A DNA stretch of 64,000 nucleotides from Bimastos eiseni (GCA_959347315.1 OY365822.1:14274519-14338518), one strand, 5' to 3'. Counted from the stretch's first letter, positions 20,034 to 32,784 are shown. The notes: generated from the letters alone by a model not told the origin. Program-made: numbers and translations.

Positions 20034-20736
20034 TACATGTTCATAATAAAAGAAACTTCTTTGGTGTTTTTGACTTTCAGCGAGAAAATCGTTAATGAGT
20101 CATAGGACCTACTCGATGCCAATCAAGATTCAAGATATCGTTGTTGGAGTAAAACTGCAGGAGACTGGTATTGAAGAAATGAAAGAAGATCATGTTTCAT
20201 GTTCAAAGCAAGATAGACGTACACTCTGGTCTGCAAACTTAAGCCACATAATATCAGCATTTTTTGCTTACAGCGTTCGTGCAATTATTAATTAGGTCCC
20301 CTGTTTTGCTCAATGTGTCTGCAGCATAAGCCTACATGTAGCCTAGTAAGCCTACGCCTGCCTTTCACGTTTCTTAGACTGCTCTGTATACGTCATTGAT
20401 CTATTAAGTACTCGTAATATAATTAAATTATTATAACGCCATTCAATTAACAGAGGCGCTTTATAGCTATCACCTCAATTCTGTCAACATGTCAGTAGGA
20501 ACAGAAATATGATCGGCAAGGAATAAGTATAGTACATAGAAAGCAAGGATAATCACCAATGTGAATTCTTATATCCTGATCGCTCACGACAAATATATTC
20601 TAAACATATCCTGAAGTCACATCACTGAGAACGAATATTTTAAAACTCTGGTTCTCTATTATTTAAATGATCCGTTGTCGTAGAACAGAAACGTTCAGTT
20701 GGTGAACATTGCAAGACGGTCCTCGTATTATCGTAA

Positions 20737-21090
20737 ACTGGAGTCGCTCCATATTCATAGGCTTCCTCCAGAGAATGCTCAGATATTAGCCTATAACAGC
20801 AGGATGAAAGTCAACAGCTCTTTAAGTTAAAGCTTTTATTAACTTCTGCCACACACGAGTTCTTGCATCGCATGGAACATACGATAGCGCTGAACGTAGG
20901 TCAGTACGACAATGTCAGGTCAACATTAAACTAGCAAACGTAAGGCTTATCTAGTTGCCGCATGTCAACTACACAGAACAAACTAAGCGTGCGACCTCTC
21001 TAAAAGCCCCGCGACTACGTTTGTCAATCGGCAAAGCAGGGTAAAACAGCTAATCTTCCATCTGTTCCGCATTCCTTTTAAACACAGATA
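20737..21090. other. Copy-2-specific gene-free insertion
   Basis: Copy 1 lacks this DNA. No TIR, coding frame or repeat family is recognised. Confidence 0.35.
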
Positions 21091-21145
21091 AGAATGCCTT
21101 TTTTCAAAGTGAGAATCAGAATTGTCTATGGATTCAATTTTTATG

Positions 21146-21280
21146 ACTCGACTCAATCCGATCCATCTAAAATGGACCCGACCAGACCCGGCCCCATTTG
21201 GGAAGCGATTACCTTATCCGACCCGAACCGACCCGCGATTTGCATGATCCGATCCAATTCGACCCGACCCGTCATTTGTT
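21146..21280 (+). repeat. Second GACCCGACC minisatellite array
   Basis: GACCCGACC, GATCCGATCC and CGACCCG units recur; this array is present only in copy 2. Confidence 0.6.
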
Positions 21281-21737
21281 TTAATTTTACTAATAATATT
21301 TTTCGTCAAATTCTAATGTCGTAAAAACGCTACACAATCAGATCGCCATGCAGGATAACAATATTCATTTGTGAGAATGTATCAGAAAAGATACCCTTCG
21401 TTTATTCCATTTATTTTAGCCTAAACTTGTTTTATCCATAAATATATGTGTAGCAAAGTGGCGCTACATCAACTAACGCTACTATTATGTAAGGAAGATA
21501 CTATATATATATTATTACGTTCTGGGGACCCTAAATAAACCAGGAGAGAAGTATAAATGTAAATTATCTTTATTAAACACTGACTATGTTATAATAATAC
21601 CTGTATAATGATCATGAGTGTTCACAAATAACTGTTACAAGTACTTACAGAGCGGTGGTGTATGAAATCGCCTAGTGTCCAACCGTACGATATAAGTTGA
21701 TGATTCTAACAAGTGATCTAGCGTTCTCCGTAATTCA

Positions 21738-21854
<117 letters not shown>

Positions 21855-21944
21855 TAATGAACACATGCACAGAAGATGTTAACCGCAGAGTCAATATGAA
21901 AAACACAAGGTTCAAAACTAAGCTCTGCAAAAAACTGGTGGGTC

Positions 21945-22080
21945 GAAATGGGTAAGTGTTTGGGACCCGACCCAAACCTACCCACGAGGATTTTGACCGA
22001 GCCGACCTGCAAGGCAGCCTAATTTATGGATATTCGTGACCCGACCCGGCCCGAACTACGGATCGACCCACCCGTGGACA
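21945..22080 (+). repeat. Degenerate GACCCGACC minisatellite upstream of gene B
   Basis: It is homologous to 8155-8285 and part of the segmental duplication. Confidence 0.6.
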
Positions 22081-22304
22081 ACTCTGAGTAAGATATAATT
22101 TTAAATTAGGCTAAGGATCTGTCCAAAAATATCACCGCATGCAATTATATGGTACATACCGTATTCTGGCAAATCGCTACCGAATATTCCATAAATCGGA
22201 GATGTCATTTCTTGATACAGCATCAGTGTCGATGTTTTAACCGTCACCATTATGTCTTCCGAAGGTTATAAAAGGCACCTCGATCTAAATCGTCAACGGT
22301 TCTT

Positions 22305-22392
22305 GTATTGTATTTATTGTATTGCATTTACATATTTCTATAGCGCCTCTCCCAGTACAACCTAATCAGAGGCGCTCTCTCTTACTATATAA
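22305..22392 (-). mobile_element. 3' tail of an L2/CR1-type LINE
   Basis: It contains the motif seen at the end of the LINE at 41.33 kb: GAGGCGCT...hairpin...TATAGAAATATG and a (TACAA)n-type tail, read on the minus strand. Confidence 0.6.
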
Positions 22393-22734
22393 ATTAACTA
22401 ATTAACGTAAAGTCATCATCTGAGTCAATTAAGAGAGTAATGCAAAATACTTACAAAAAACTACATATGGAAGTCCTATATGGGGCACATCTTTCATACT
22501 ATATCTGACATCGACTGATGTATTCAAAAATAATTCACTATAATTGTTAATGAAGATTCATATGGCGCGCTTCGAGGACGAGTAAGAGACGCTGTTAAGC
22601 AAAATGTGACAGCGATTAAAGCTTAATGCATCGACGTGTGTATTGTGTAGCCTGCATATTCAATTCGCTACGATATTGTACATATTGTTGATGGATGGAA
22701 ATTGTTTATTACTTGATAAATAGAAATGGTGTAT

Positions 22735-22746
22735 TTTATTTCGCAG
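22735..22746 (+). promoter_or_regulatory. Putative 3' splice acceptor in the 5' leader of gene B
   Basis: TATTTTATTTCGCAG sits 58 nt before ATG 22805 and is conserved with gene A, whereas the flanking intron-like DNA differs by large insertions. Confidence 0.5.
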
Positions 22747-22804
22747 ATACTGAACCGATAGAATACTTGTTCATTTGCTATATGGAATACTGAAACACAC
22801 AACA

Positions 22805-25800
22805 ATGGGTAATAAGAAATCAGTACAAAAGTCTGCTAGTGTGCCTGAAGAAACACGAGTTGCACGTGAAGTCACAGCAGTGATAGATCGCGGAGGTGAT
22901 GTTAATGCGGTTGACAAAAACGGCAACACTGCTCTTCACCGTGCGGTAATAATAGGAAATACTAATTATGTGCAGCAGTTTCTTCTGAGAAACAATGCAG
23001 ATACAAATATTCGAAATAGATTTCTTAGCACTCCTCTTCATATCGCTGCAGAAATGGGTCACACTGAAATGGTCAATGCAATTATAGATCACGAAGGTGA
23101 TATCAATGCTGTCGACAGAAATGGTGACGCTGCCCTTCATCTTGTTGCCAGAAAAGATCATTTAGATGTTGCAAGGGTTTTACTGAGAAACAACGCAGAT
23201 GTTAATATTCGCAATGCTTCATTTAAAACGCCTCTTCATTTGGCTGCTGAAATGGATTACGTGGAATTAGTGAAAGCACTGATAGATGACGATGATGAAA
23301 TCAATGCGGTTGACATAAATGGCAACGCTGCTCTTCATCTGGCAGCAAGCAATGGCCATATCGCAGTTGTAAACGTCTTACTCAATCTGAGTGATTGGCA
23401 GATTCGTTCACCACACAGAGCTCTTAAAGGTGAATTTGAGCATTCGCGACATTCCCTCAGAAAAACCGATGACGTTGATCAGACTTCAAAGGAAATCGCA
23501 GCACAAGGCGAAAATTCGGAAATCGCCAATGTTAGGGATTCTTCAACAGTCAATGCATTGTTCAACGGTCAAGCTACACCGCGTGCGAAAATTTGTAAAA
23601 ATTTTACATTTAACGGAGCAAATGTTAATGCTTGCAACAACGCCAAGATGACTCCACTTCATTTAGCCTGTCAAAATGGTCACACATCCATTGTTGAGGT
23701 TTTATTGGACAACCAAGTCACTGTAGACGTCACGACACAAACTCATGAAACACCGCTGTATCTTGCCGCCGAGAATGGTCATGCAGATGTCTCTGATCTA
23801 TTAATGCGGCGCGGTGTTTACGATTTCGTGATCTCTTATAAATATCAGACGCCATTGCTAGTTGCAATCGACAGACGTCACACTGAAGTTGTTGAGGTTT
23901 TATTAAAACACAGCAGCAGAATGTATGAGAATTTAGCAAAAGACGAACAAAACTACCAGAGAATATTAGACGAAGCGTCATGCCAATTGTTTTTCAAAAT
24001 TGTGATGGTCGACGTGTTTCTGCTGAAATAGTTTGGACAGAAAGATACAGACTTCTCTGGTTAAAGGGATACGCATTGGGACTCCTCCCTCTCGTACCCG
24101 CAGCATACTCAATTGACCCTAAAATGGTTGAGCTATTGCTTAGTGTAGATCAATGTATGTATTCAGAGGATGATATTGCTTTCAGCTTCTTTTCCCTTAT
24201 AAACGCAATCGGGATTGATGATTTTAAAGCCGAGGAGATAAGCGACGCTATCACATGCAGGATGAATTTCAGAAAAGTCGCACAATTTCTAATTAACGCG
24301 AGTAAATTTAATGTAAACAACCGACACTTCCTTCATGACTTGATATTGAATATTAAAATAAATAGGCCTATCTATAATATTTGTCCTAGTATTGAGTCGA
24401 GCAGGCTGCGCTTGCAGAATGAAATCACGAACGACTTGATACAGTTGCTATTAGAAAATGGAGCAGACTTCAACATGAAGAATTCTTTTAGCCAAACGCC
24501 CTTGATTATTGCCTCTGACAAAGGTTATTGCGATGCCATTCAAATTATGCATGACTGGGAGGAAAAATTCGGAATGAAACTCGATCTTGACGGAAGAGAT
24601 CACTATGGAGCAACTGCTTTGATTAAAGCAGGAGGTCATCATGTCTCAATAGTGCAACTGTTGTTAAGCCATGGAGCATTCGTAAATTGTTGCGACTATC
24701 GCGGATTTACCGCTTTGCACGTAGCTATCTATGAGCCAAATAGGAACTGGTTTGATTTGAAATTCTTCTACGATGGGCTTCGTAAAAAAAATTGGAAGGC
24801 GTAACTGATCTTGATATTGGCCTCAAGGATAATCTCTCCAGGAATAAAAGCTTATGCCCATATACAAGGATTGGCTGGATACAGAATTATTTTGAATGTA
24901 ACAAGGAAACTGTTCGATTTAAGGAAGAAGTCGTAAAATTGTTGTTAGATAAAAATGAAACTAATGTGAATGCCGTTGACTACAGAGGAAATACGCCACT
25001 TGACTTAGCAGTGAAGTCTTCCAAACGAATTACTTCAACCACTTTCGAGGCACTTCAGAATCGCGGAGCCATTTGTAACTTAATAGAACTGGAAGAGCAA
25101 GAGTCATTCGTACCGACAGTCGTTGATGAGAGAGGTCAAAATCCATTTCATCGACTGATCAGAGCTCGCTTTTCTTATTGCGAAAAACAAAATCTCGAGA
25201 ATTCAGAGTTACTGATTAATGGAATTCTTCGAAGACAAAAGAATTTCAGGCATTTAGCCACAGCAACAGATAACAAAGGAAGAACTCCACTTCACTACGT
25301 TGTTATTCAATCAGGGGAGATCCATAGGAAAGAGAGCGACTTGCATGTAGTGAGGGTGCTGTTAAAATTAGGTTCAAACGTAAATGCAACTGACATGTAC
25401 GGAAAAACTCCTTTGCATTACGCTGAACTGGATGATACGTACAAGCTTCTCGTCCAGTTCGGAGCTAATGAATGCCAAAAAGACGAACATGGACATGGAG
25501 CAAAATATCTTAAGCAGCTACGAAAATCGATAAAGGTCAACCAATTTGACGCTTGGTATTTGCCAATCGCAAATAGTAATTTGTGTGCGTCCCTAGATAT
25601 GGATATTACTCAAGTACCTAACCGATACCATGTGACCGAATTAACGAGGCACAAAGTGGTTGAATCGATTAGAATAAACTCCCAATCGCCACGACCTCAT
25701 GAATCGTCAGAAGAGGCAATTTTTAAGATATGGACCCAGAACGAGTTATTTCGCCTCAACAAACGCCTATGCCAACTTAAACCGTCAGTACAACACTTCA

Positions 25801-27030
25801 TGGATCGTTTGTCAGATGGAAAAGGAAAAGGATGAACGATTTGAGTGCCAACCGATTTCAGTTGGAAGTGCTGAAGAAGAAACAAGAGTTGTCATTTCAG
25901 CTGACTTTGACTTCAGCTTCAAACTAATTAATTTCAGCCAATTCTGCGAAGCGTTTCCACATCCATTGGGTCCGAAGGGATACTTCCAACTGAGACGTAA
26001 GCGAAGTGAGAATGTAAATTGGCAAAGCGATGAGAAATTTGACTGTTTCTTCGACTCAGATCAGTGTTTACTGACCAATGGAGCTCGTTCTCGATTCCAG
26101 AATCTTTTGGAAGATGTTTTAAAGGACCCTGAATTCTGGCAAAACGAAACATTTTTCGAATATTTCTGGAAAGTTGAAAGAGAATTCGATAGGCCATGCC
26201 CTATTTGTAAGACGGTGCATCTAAAAATGGTACATCCAATTGACGACGGAGAGGGCGACCTTCTTTTTGTTGAAATTTCAATTGATATGGTTGTCTGTGT
26301 TCACGTGGATGGTTGGTTTCCAGACGACCCACTGCCAATTGGGATAAGCCCATTTGTGAAGGCAAACGATTCTACGATGGTCCTTGATGTGCGGCCCTTC
26401 GATCTATCCAAACCGTTTGTTGATCGCATTCTCTTTTCCGATACATTTGCCAGAATTTCATTTGCGCCTTTTGAAAGTCAGATGATAAAAGAATGCTCGC
26501 CTTTAGCAAAGGCAGCATATATGGTTTGCAAGATGATACTACATGCTAGATCATTTAAAACATATCAATTGAAGAATTGTCTACTCTTTTGCGTGAAGGC
26601 TCTTAATGCCCGAAATGTAAGTGAAAAAAATAACGAAGACGAAATTACGCCAAAGGAACTCGCCTTCTGGGTCGATAGGATCATGTTTTGCCTCTTGGAA
26701 TTTTCTCAGCGTTATGTTTTTCCTTCTTATTTCATGCCCTCATTCAAGCAGCGAGCCCCATTTCATGAAAACTTTATGCGTCTGGATGACATTTCGACCA
26801 AATTTGACGAAATGGTAACGGAAAGCGTTTCTTTATCGCTTCCTGGTATTTATGTAATTTACCTTGACCTGTGTCCAGATGATACTACAATTGATATACC
26901 TGTAGTTTCAGACGGAATCCCAGTAGAAATTCTTAATGCGAATCATGATCAAAGCTGGGAACAATTTGATCAGAAAGAATTCCTGAGAAAGCTATCTTCA
27001 CGTAATTCCAATGAATTAATGCAATTCTAA
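22805..27030 (+). pseudogene. Ankyrin-repeat / cGAS-like (Mab-21 fold) fusion, copy B, with three frameshifts
   Basis: This is the paralogue of the gene at 8698, colinear along its length. The likely start is ATG 22805 (MGNKKS, myristoylation-type, good Kozak context); an in-frame ATG at 22775 lies upstream but has no counterpart in copy A. The frame breaks three times: a net 1-nt loss near 23955-23960 (plus a 6-nt insertion just after), an A8 run at 24784-24791 where 9 or 6 A would keep frame, and a 2-nt loss near 25815-25820. The open segments are 22805-24031, 23980-24804, 24792-25835 and 25699-27030. The nucleotidyltransferase motif is intact: Gly-Ser at 25864-25869, Asp-x-Asp at 25903-25911 and the third Asp at 26284-26286. 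The C-lobe keeps the Mab-21-like LKNCLLF and FPSYFMPSF motifs that the TGA in copy A interrupts. Copy B has 67 more residues (two ankyrin units) near its N-terminus than copy A. It lacks the AATAAA that follows copy A. Confidence 0.75.
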
Positions 27031-27298
27031 TGCATTGAATACATAAATTGCTTTTATGATCCTCCTCCTCCAATGTTCAGAAACTAACACACGATAACGT
27101 GACAGAGCATCGATGGCACTGCAGAGCATCGCGTGAATGATTTACGAGGATCCCACACATTAACCTCTATCAGTGAAAACTCGAATCCACATACACTGAG
27201 ATAATAATTCCAACCACTCGAAAACTCTGCTCTTGTTTTGTTTAGAATTTGTTTCAGTACACAAAAGATTTATTTGGCTGTTTACATAGGTTAACTAT

Positions 27299-27840
27299 TG
27301 TAACGGTTCAGGGGTACGCTTACCTAGTGTCGGCCTGTTGTGTACACCTGTCTACTGTGTTATTTCTACTGTGGTATCTACCTGCTTTATACGCTCATCA
27401 TCTATCAACTGTATCCTATCTACTGTAGATATATACTGTCCACTGAATCCTATCTACTGTAGTCTATCTACTATCTACTGTGTAGTCTACTGTCGCCTAT
27501 CTACTGTGTAGTCTCTACTATCTACAGCAAGTTAGTATAAAAGACAGGATAGTCAGTCGAGTAGGGAGTTCGCCTGGAAGATCGGAATCGTTGTCGTCCT
27601 CTGGAGATCGTCATCAGGGAGTCTTGTAGATTCGGCTTCGGCCTTGCAGTCTCGGCTCCTAGGAAGCACGAATAGTCGTCGTTGCTTTGCGATAGTCATC
27701 GTGGATATAGTCATCGTGGATATAGTCGTCGTGGATATAGTCGTCGTGTATATAGTCGTCGTAGATTTGCGATAGTCGCCGTCAACCATTGACGTAGCAT
27801 AATAGTCGCCGTCAGCCATTGACGTAGCGTTGCAGTTACT
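27299..27840 (+). repeat. Minisatellite-rich block with a strong TATA box
   Basis: Arrays of (CTATCTACTGTGTAGT)-like units at about 27350-27530 are followed by AGTATAAAAGAC at about 27533-27544. Then come a 15-20-nt GTGGATATAGTCGTC array (about 27695-27770) and a 33-nt unit with AGTCGCCGTCA and CATTGACGTAGC (27773-27835). The block starts TGTAACGG, so it may be an LTR-type promoter, but no second copy or coding region is seen. Confidence 0.5.
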
Positions 27841-28044
27841 CTTTAGTCATCAACGAGTATTGAGGGAGTGAAGTTACCTTATGGCATGCCATGAAAGCAT
27901 TCATCTGCCTTAACGTTCACTGTACTAACGCCATCTTACGAATGAAAAGCTGAATTCGTGCTCAATCCGTGCTGATCTTCGTGCTCGCGTGTTAGCATTA
28001 CCATAAGCCGTTCCCCATTTTAAAACTATTCTTTTCAGCCGAGG

Positions 28045-28125
28045 GTTAGGCCGGGATCGAGCGCCTCTGAGTAGATATCTTGAAGGGGCGCTGCATCTAG
28101 TAGTTTTTTTATTGAGTGATTGATT
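28045..28125 (+). mobile_element. 3' tail of an L2/CR1-type LINE
   Basis: GAGCGCCTCTGAGTAGATAT...GGGGCGCTG, ending in (GATT)n. The same tail occurs in reverse at 62235-62300. Confidence 0.6.
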
Positions 28126-28204
28126 CAGTTAAAGATAATTTATTCTGTTTGCATTTTAATGTTCAGAAATTTCACGTTAAATAACATGTGAGATGTAATT
28201 TAGC

Positions 28205-28310
28205 GAGTGTAGGACAATTGCCTCCCCGGACAATTCCCCCTGGCCAATTGTCCCTCAGGACAATTGCACCCCGATTTTGGCTATGACATTTGCCCAGGAC
28301 AGTTGCCTCT
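28205..28310 (+). repeat. (GGACAATTGCCCC)n minisatellite
   Basis: About six degenerate units with CC(C)GGACAATT and TGCC(T/C)C are followed at once by a (TGTA/CATG)n tract to 28500. The same pairing occurs at 5636-5800. Confidence 0.65.
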
Positions 28311-28505
28311 CTATATGTACATATGCATGAATGTACGTGCGCATGTATACATGCGCACATTTATGTATGTATGCATGCATGTAAGGGTTTGTATGTATGT
28401 ATGTATGTATGTACATGCACGTATGTATGTACGCATATATGGTTTGCATGCATGCATGTGTGTATGTATATTCTATGTATGTATATCTGAATGCATATGC
28501 ATATG
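28311..28505 (+). repeat. (TGTA/TGCA)n microsatellite
   Basis: ATGTATGTATGCATG-type repeats with interruptions. All open frames here are artefacts. Confidence 0.85.
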
Positions 28506-28509
28506 AGCG

Positions 28510-30520
28510 TCAAGATGGCAGCTCCTTTAACCTCGAGTTTAAAACCGTAAGCGCCATCTGTGGTTTTCCCCGCCCACAACCGAACACTAAAGACACACTT
28601 AGCCCAAGAGTAATCCATTGACCCAAGGACCAATCCTTGCCACTGACCATTACCACGGCAATGATTTTACCTCTGGGGCGCAAGGGACACGAGAGTACAA
28701 CGGTCACAGCTATAATTAGAAACAGCACGCACACACTGTACAACATATAAAAGGAAACACACAAATTGGCCAAGAACACCGAGAGATCTAAATACAATCT
28801 AGGTTAGAACGGTAGCCATTTTAAGTAAGTAAGCTGTGAGCACACGTAATTTGTGCAGTGAAACATAATTCGAGTCAAGTGCTTCGAGTCCGAGCCCAAG
28901 TCCGAGTCATGCCATTCAGAGCCCGAGACCTTCGCAAAATGGTCTCGAGTTGGACTCGAGTGCTACATCACTGTCGTCGGACTTCTTTCAACATTTAGGT
29001 AAGTTCCCGTCATTCTACAGAGCTGAAATTTTGCTCATATTTCAGGCTTACATGACAATGCAATGTATCAAATTTTTACAAACCTAACTGAAAAATTGAC
29101 AAAACAGTAAAAATAATTAAATATCGTTTTACCGCTCGAACGAGTCATCCTTCACGAGCTCCATTCCGGCAAGTTTACATCATCAGTGATATGTAATCAA
29201 AAATCACTTAATGAAATGGAACGATTGCGCCATCTACCAGATAAAAGAGGGTCCCGAAGAACTCATGTTTTTACTTTAACTTGTTATGCAACAAAACTGA
29301 AACTGCCGTTTAAGGTTTGTTTAGTATGGTTATAATCCCGCATTCGTCGCTGTTAAGCAATTTGTCTGAAGTATGGTGACACTTATAATTTTCGCTTAAT
29401 AATTATCGTTCATCACATTTAAACTTACAAACCGTGACACGAATACAAGTCATAGTATGATCGGATGATCACCAGTTGTCACAAGAGTCTGAAAAAACTG
29501 TACGGCTGCAATGCAAGGCGATCATGACGTCCGATATACAATAATTTAGGAAATTGAACAATCAATGAGATCTGTTGACGGTCACACGTTTGAATCCTGT
29601 ACACACGGGTTGAAGATATCGGTTATGGCATCGGTAACGAGAGATTCTGACGGTAACGATAGATTCTGACGTGGAGACATACATGTATATAACATGCAAT
29701 GGTTCCAGTGCATGTCAACTTATTACTTCTCGCTTTTGAATCTCTGGTTGATGTTATTCTATTGATAGCTGGTAGAAGCTAGATTTTTCAGTGGGTGTTA
29801 ATCCAACATAAATCAATGTAATAAATGGCATTTTCAAGTATGACGATAGAATATGTTAAATCGATCGTCATTTATGAGCAGCTAATTTGCGAGTAAATGT
29901 AGTGCTGAAACTATGTCCCAACTCCCAGGAGCATGTTGAAGACTCAACAAACAAAACAACTCAACAAAAAATGTGGATAGAAAAATTAAGAAGATCGTCT
30001 AAAACACTTCACATAGTTTTCGCAAACGGCTAGCGATTTATTCCAGTCAAAACACTTACGAATATTCAACATAATTGATTATTTATTAGGCCACCGTGCC
30101 ACACAATCTGCTGGAAGAAGCGCGATATCAAATTTCAGAATAAATGCAAAATAAAATGAAATAAAATAATCATTTTATAGTCTCGTGTTCCGCGTCATAG
30201 GCATCGCCACCATACCGCAAGACTGCACTGGACATCTAAGGAGGGGAACGTCTGACCCGATAGGCCCGTTACATGACAAGTTTTTCTACATTCACTCCTT
30301 TATGCATTTGATACAATCTTTACGTTTCTAGCATATTTTTATACAGGCTACACGCCTCCCTATATCCCCGTATTTAATGTCGGTTAGTGTATGTCTATGT
30401 TCGTGTGTAGCTGCCCTATTGTGTCGGCCTGAGGTTAATAAATCAGAGATAAAAGTTTGAAACGGTTGGTGTTTAACTCGCATGCCCTGCTGTTGACATT
30501 GTCATTAGTGGCCGCTGACC
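28510..30520. other. Gene-free interval
   Basis: No gene is supported. It includes a degenerate GAGTCCGAG-rich stretch at about 28865-28965. Otherwise it is AT-rich unique-looking DNA. Confidence 0.4.
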
Positions 30521-30600
30521 TCCGCTGCTGTTAATGCAAGGGGTTGTCCTCAGACTTCTTGAAGCTCGATTGTGTCCGTTTAGTTAGTTTGTTAGGTAGT

Positions 30601-30695
30601 TTTAGTTGCAGTTTTATACTACACTTTGTTAGTATATCATTTCCATCACCCTCCTTCTTTATCCAGGCTTGGGACTGGCATTGCCTGAGTGCCGG
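30601..30695 (-). repeat. R1 repeat copy
   Basis: On the minus strand CAGGCAATGCCAGTCCCAAG and CTGGATAAAGAAGGAGGGTG are followed by a diverged TATCA/GTGT end and AACTGCAACTAAA. Confidence 0.7.
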
Positions 30696-31120
30696 CAGTG
30701 GCGTAGTTATGTACATCCAAGGCAACGTTCTCTACTTTGTAATTTTTAGGAATGCTTACTTATTTAACAGGATCTGGATTGATGAAAAGAATACGGTTAA
30801 ATCGGGAGCTGGATTGGCGAAAGAATCGTGATTCAATGGAAGTTTGAATGATGAAGAGAATGCCGTTCAAACGGAAGAGGAACCGATGAAAATATTGAAT
30901 GTTTAGGGGAGTGGCGTCGCTATCATTGAGGAGCAGAGGCGCTTGCCTCCCCTGGCTTTTTAGTCATTTTTTTAAATGAATAATTTTACCACTTAAAATA
31001 ATCTGAGATGTCCTGCATTAAAGATGTTGCCGTTGTCTGCAAATATGCTACAATGCAGTAATGTGAAATCGTAATCATGTAGATTATGTTTCACAGATAA
31101 CAAGCAATATCAATATTAGG

Positions 31121-31437
31121 CCTACACTGCTCTTCATCTTGCAGCAAGCAGTGGTCACATCCATGGTGTAGGCCCCCTAACTGTTTTACTCAATCGAAAT
31201 ACGGAAAGAAATACGCAAATCTGTTCGCAACTGGCGCCAAACGAAGTTACTGCAGGTGAGTTTGAACGCTTGCAACTTCTCGTCAGAAAAACCGTTGATG
31301 CTGATTAGATTTCAAACCAAATCGCGGCACAAGGTGACAAATTTGAAATCGTGAATATTCAACTGAGTCTCTCTTCTACCGTCAATGCGGCGTGCGGAGG
31401 TCAGACGGTACCACAGAAATTGTGCAGAATTTCGTAT
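31121..31437 (+). pseudogene. Relic of a third ankyrin/cGAS-like fusion gene
   Basis: The DNA aligns with the segment around 9010-9300 of copy A and 23325-23610 of copy B. It matches through the ankyrin sequence ACTGCTCTTCATCTTGCAGC, the linker with CTCAGAAAAACC-like and GCGGCACAAGG motifs, and the start of the second ankyrin block. Insertions, a TAG and frameshifts break the frame, and neither the 5' ankyrin exon nor the catalytic domain is present nearby. It is a diverged fragment, so the family once had at least three members here. Confidence 0.7.
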
Positions 31438-32345
31438 TTAGTTCAGAGGCTCCACTGTTTCAGCACTTGGGTACGCACACAGGAAGTCCACACTGAAGAA
31501 ACATTTTGAACAGATTATCAGCTGCAGTTGCAAAACCGATTTTAACAGTCTTAGGTAAACAATAGAACAGTAATTTTGCACTAATTTAAAATATAGAAGA
31601 AGTTCACCTTTTGTTATTTGCATCGCTTTAATATAATTTAGATCATCGATCTGTCAGAATTCAAATGTTCCTCTAAAAATATACGTCTCGTTAGTCATTA
31701 CAGTGCCGCTAATTACCGCGGTTTTAGAATGCTTCTGCCACAGGAATTTCTTGGGAGATCTTATAGGCCTATGTTGTAGAAAATACTTTTATATGTAATC
31801 AACAATTGTTTAGATATTCTGTGGCAGTTTGTGTAAGGTTCACCCAAAATATTCACAAGATGCCTGTACTACTACTGATAAGGACAAAAACCTATCAACA
31901 GTAGCGATAGGTAAATAGTTGTTATGCTAATGCAGGATTGCAGGGACTTTTGCTGGACGTACGCCTACATGAGATAACACCAAATATCCTTTGTTTAAAG
32001 CTGCATATTATTATATAGCATAATTGTGCAGCGTTTAAATGGTGTCTAAGTTATTAATGGTCATCAACGAGACGGAGAGTTTTCCAGGCCGTTTGAAATC
32101 ACAAGATAGTTGCTGCGTCGTAAGAACGATAGTTTGCGTCGCCCTCCATAGATAGCCAACTTTAAAATGTTGTAATTAGTTTACGCACATTAAAAGGATG
32201 GCAGCGTCGCCTGCAATCCAAATCACAAGATGTCGTGACTCCTCGTTTATGGCATGACTCGCGAAACGCTATTTCTTCACCTTCGTAATAGTCTGGTAGA
32301 AAAGTTGGCTTCAAGCAGTCCAAATAGGCTTATATGGCGTTAAAC
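31438..32345. other. Gene-free interval
   Basis: Nothing is recognised beyond the ankyrin/cGAS-like relic that precedes it. Confidence 0.35.
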
Positions 32346-32369
32346 CGGGTATGTTAACGGATCACTACA

Positions 32370-32725
32370 ATAATGGGGGGGACAGAGGATGATGAGGAGT
32401 GGTGGAGAACGGAAGATGGGCGAGGATTAGAACGGAGGGAAGGGCAAATGAGGATGGGAGTAATACGTGAGGAGCATGGAAATGGGACGAAGTGTTGAAA
32501 TCGGAGAGTATGGGCAGGTGAGGAATGAATGATAAGGAGGTGGAGAAACATTGCAGGGCACTGAAGGGGAGGAGGGAAAGATGAGGGGATTAGCATGGGA
32601 ATTGAATGAGAATACAACGGATAGTAATAGACAGCGGAAGAAGAGGATCCATGAGAACAGAAAGAAAGAGGAGGGGACGAGGAATAGGCAGAGGATAATA
32701 GATGGCGAAAGGGAGTGGAAGTTAA
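32370..32725. repeat. Purine-rich low-complexity tract
   Basis: GGAGGA/GGGAAG-rich DNA. Open frames on both strands are composition artefacts. Confidence 0.7.
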
Positions 32726-32784
32726 GGGGCATTGGCAGAAAGTGTTGGCCTACTCTCCTTGAAGTCAGGTACGGTAGCCATCAC

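Noticed and set aside
27695..27835. Array of near-identical units that looks like a short CRISPR
   Set aside because: Units abut with no unique spacers, and the host is a eukaryote; it is a minisatellite.
28172..28633. Several Cys/Tyr/His/Met-rich frames on both strands
   Set aside because: Translations of the (TGTA/TGCA)n microsatellite.
28510..28797. 95-codon hydrophobic minus-strand frame
   Set aside because: Starts at TTG, has no recognisable domain and lies in repeat-like DNA.
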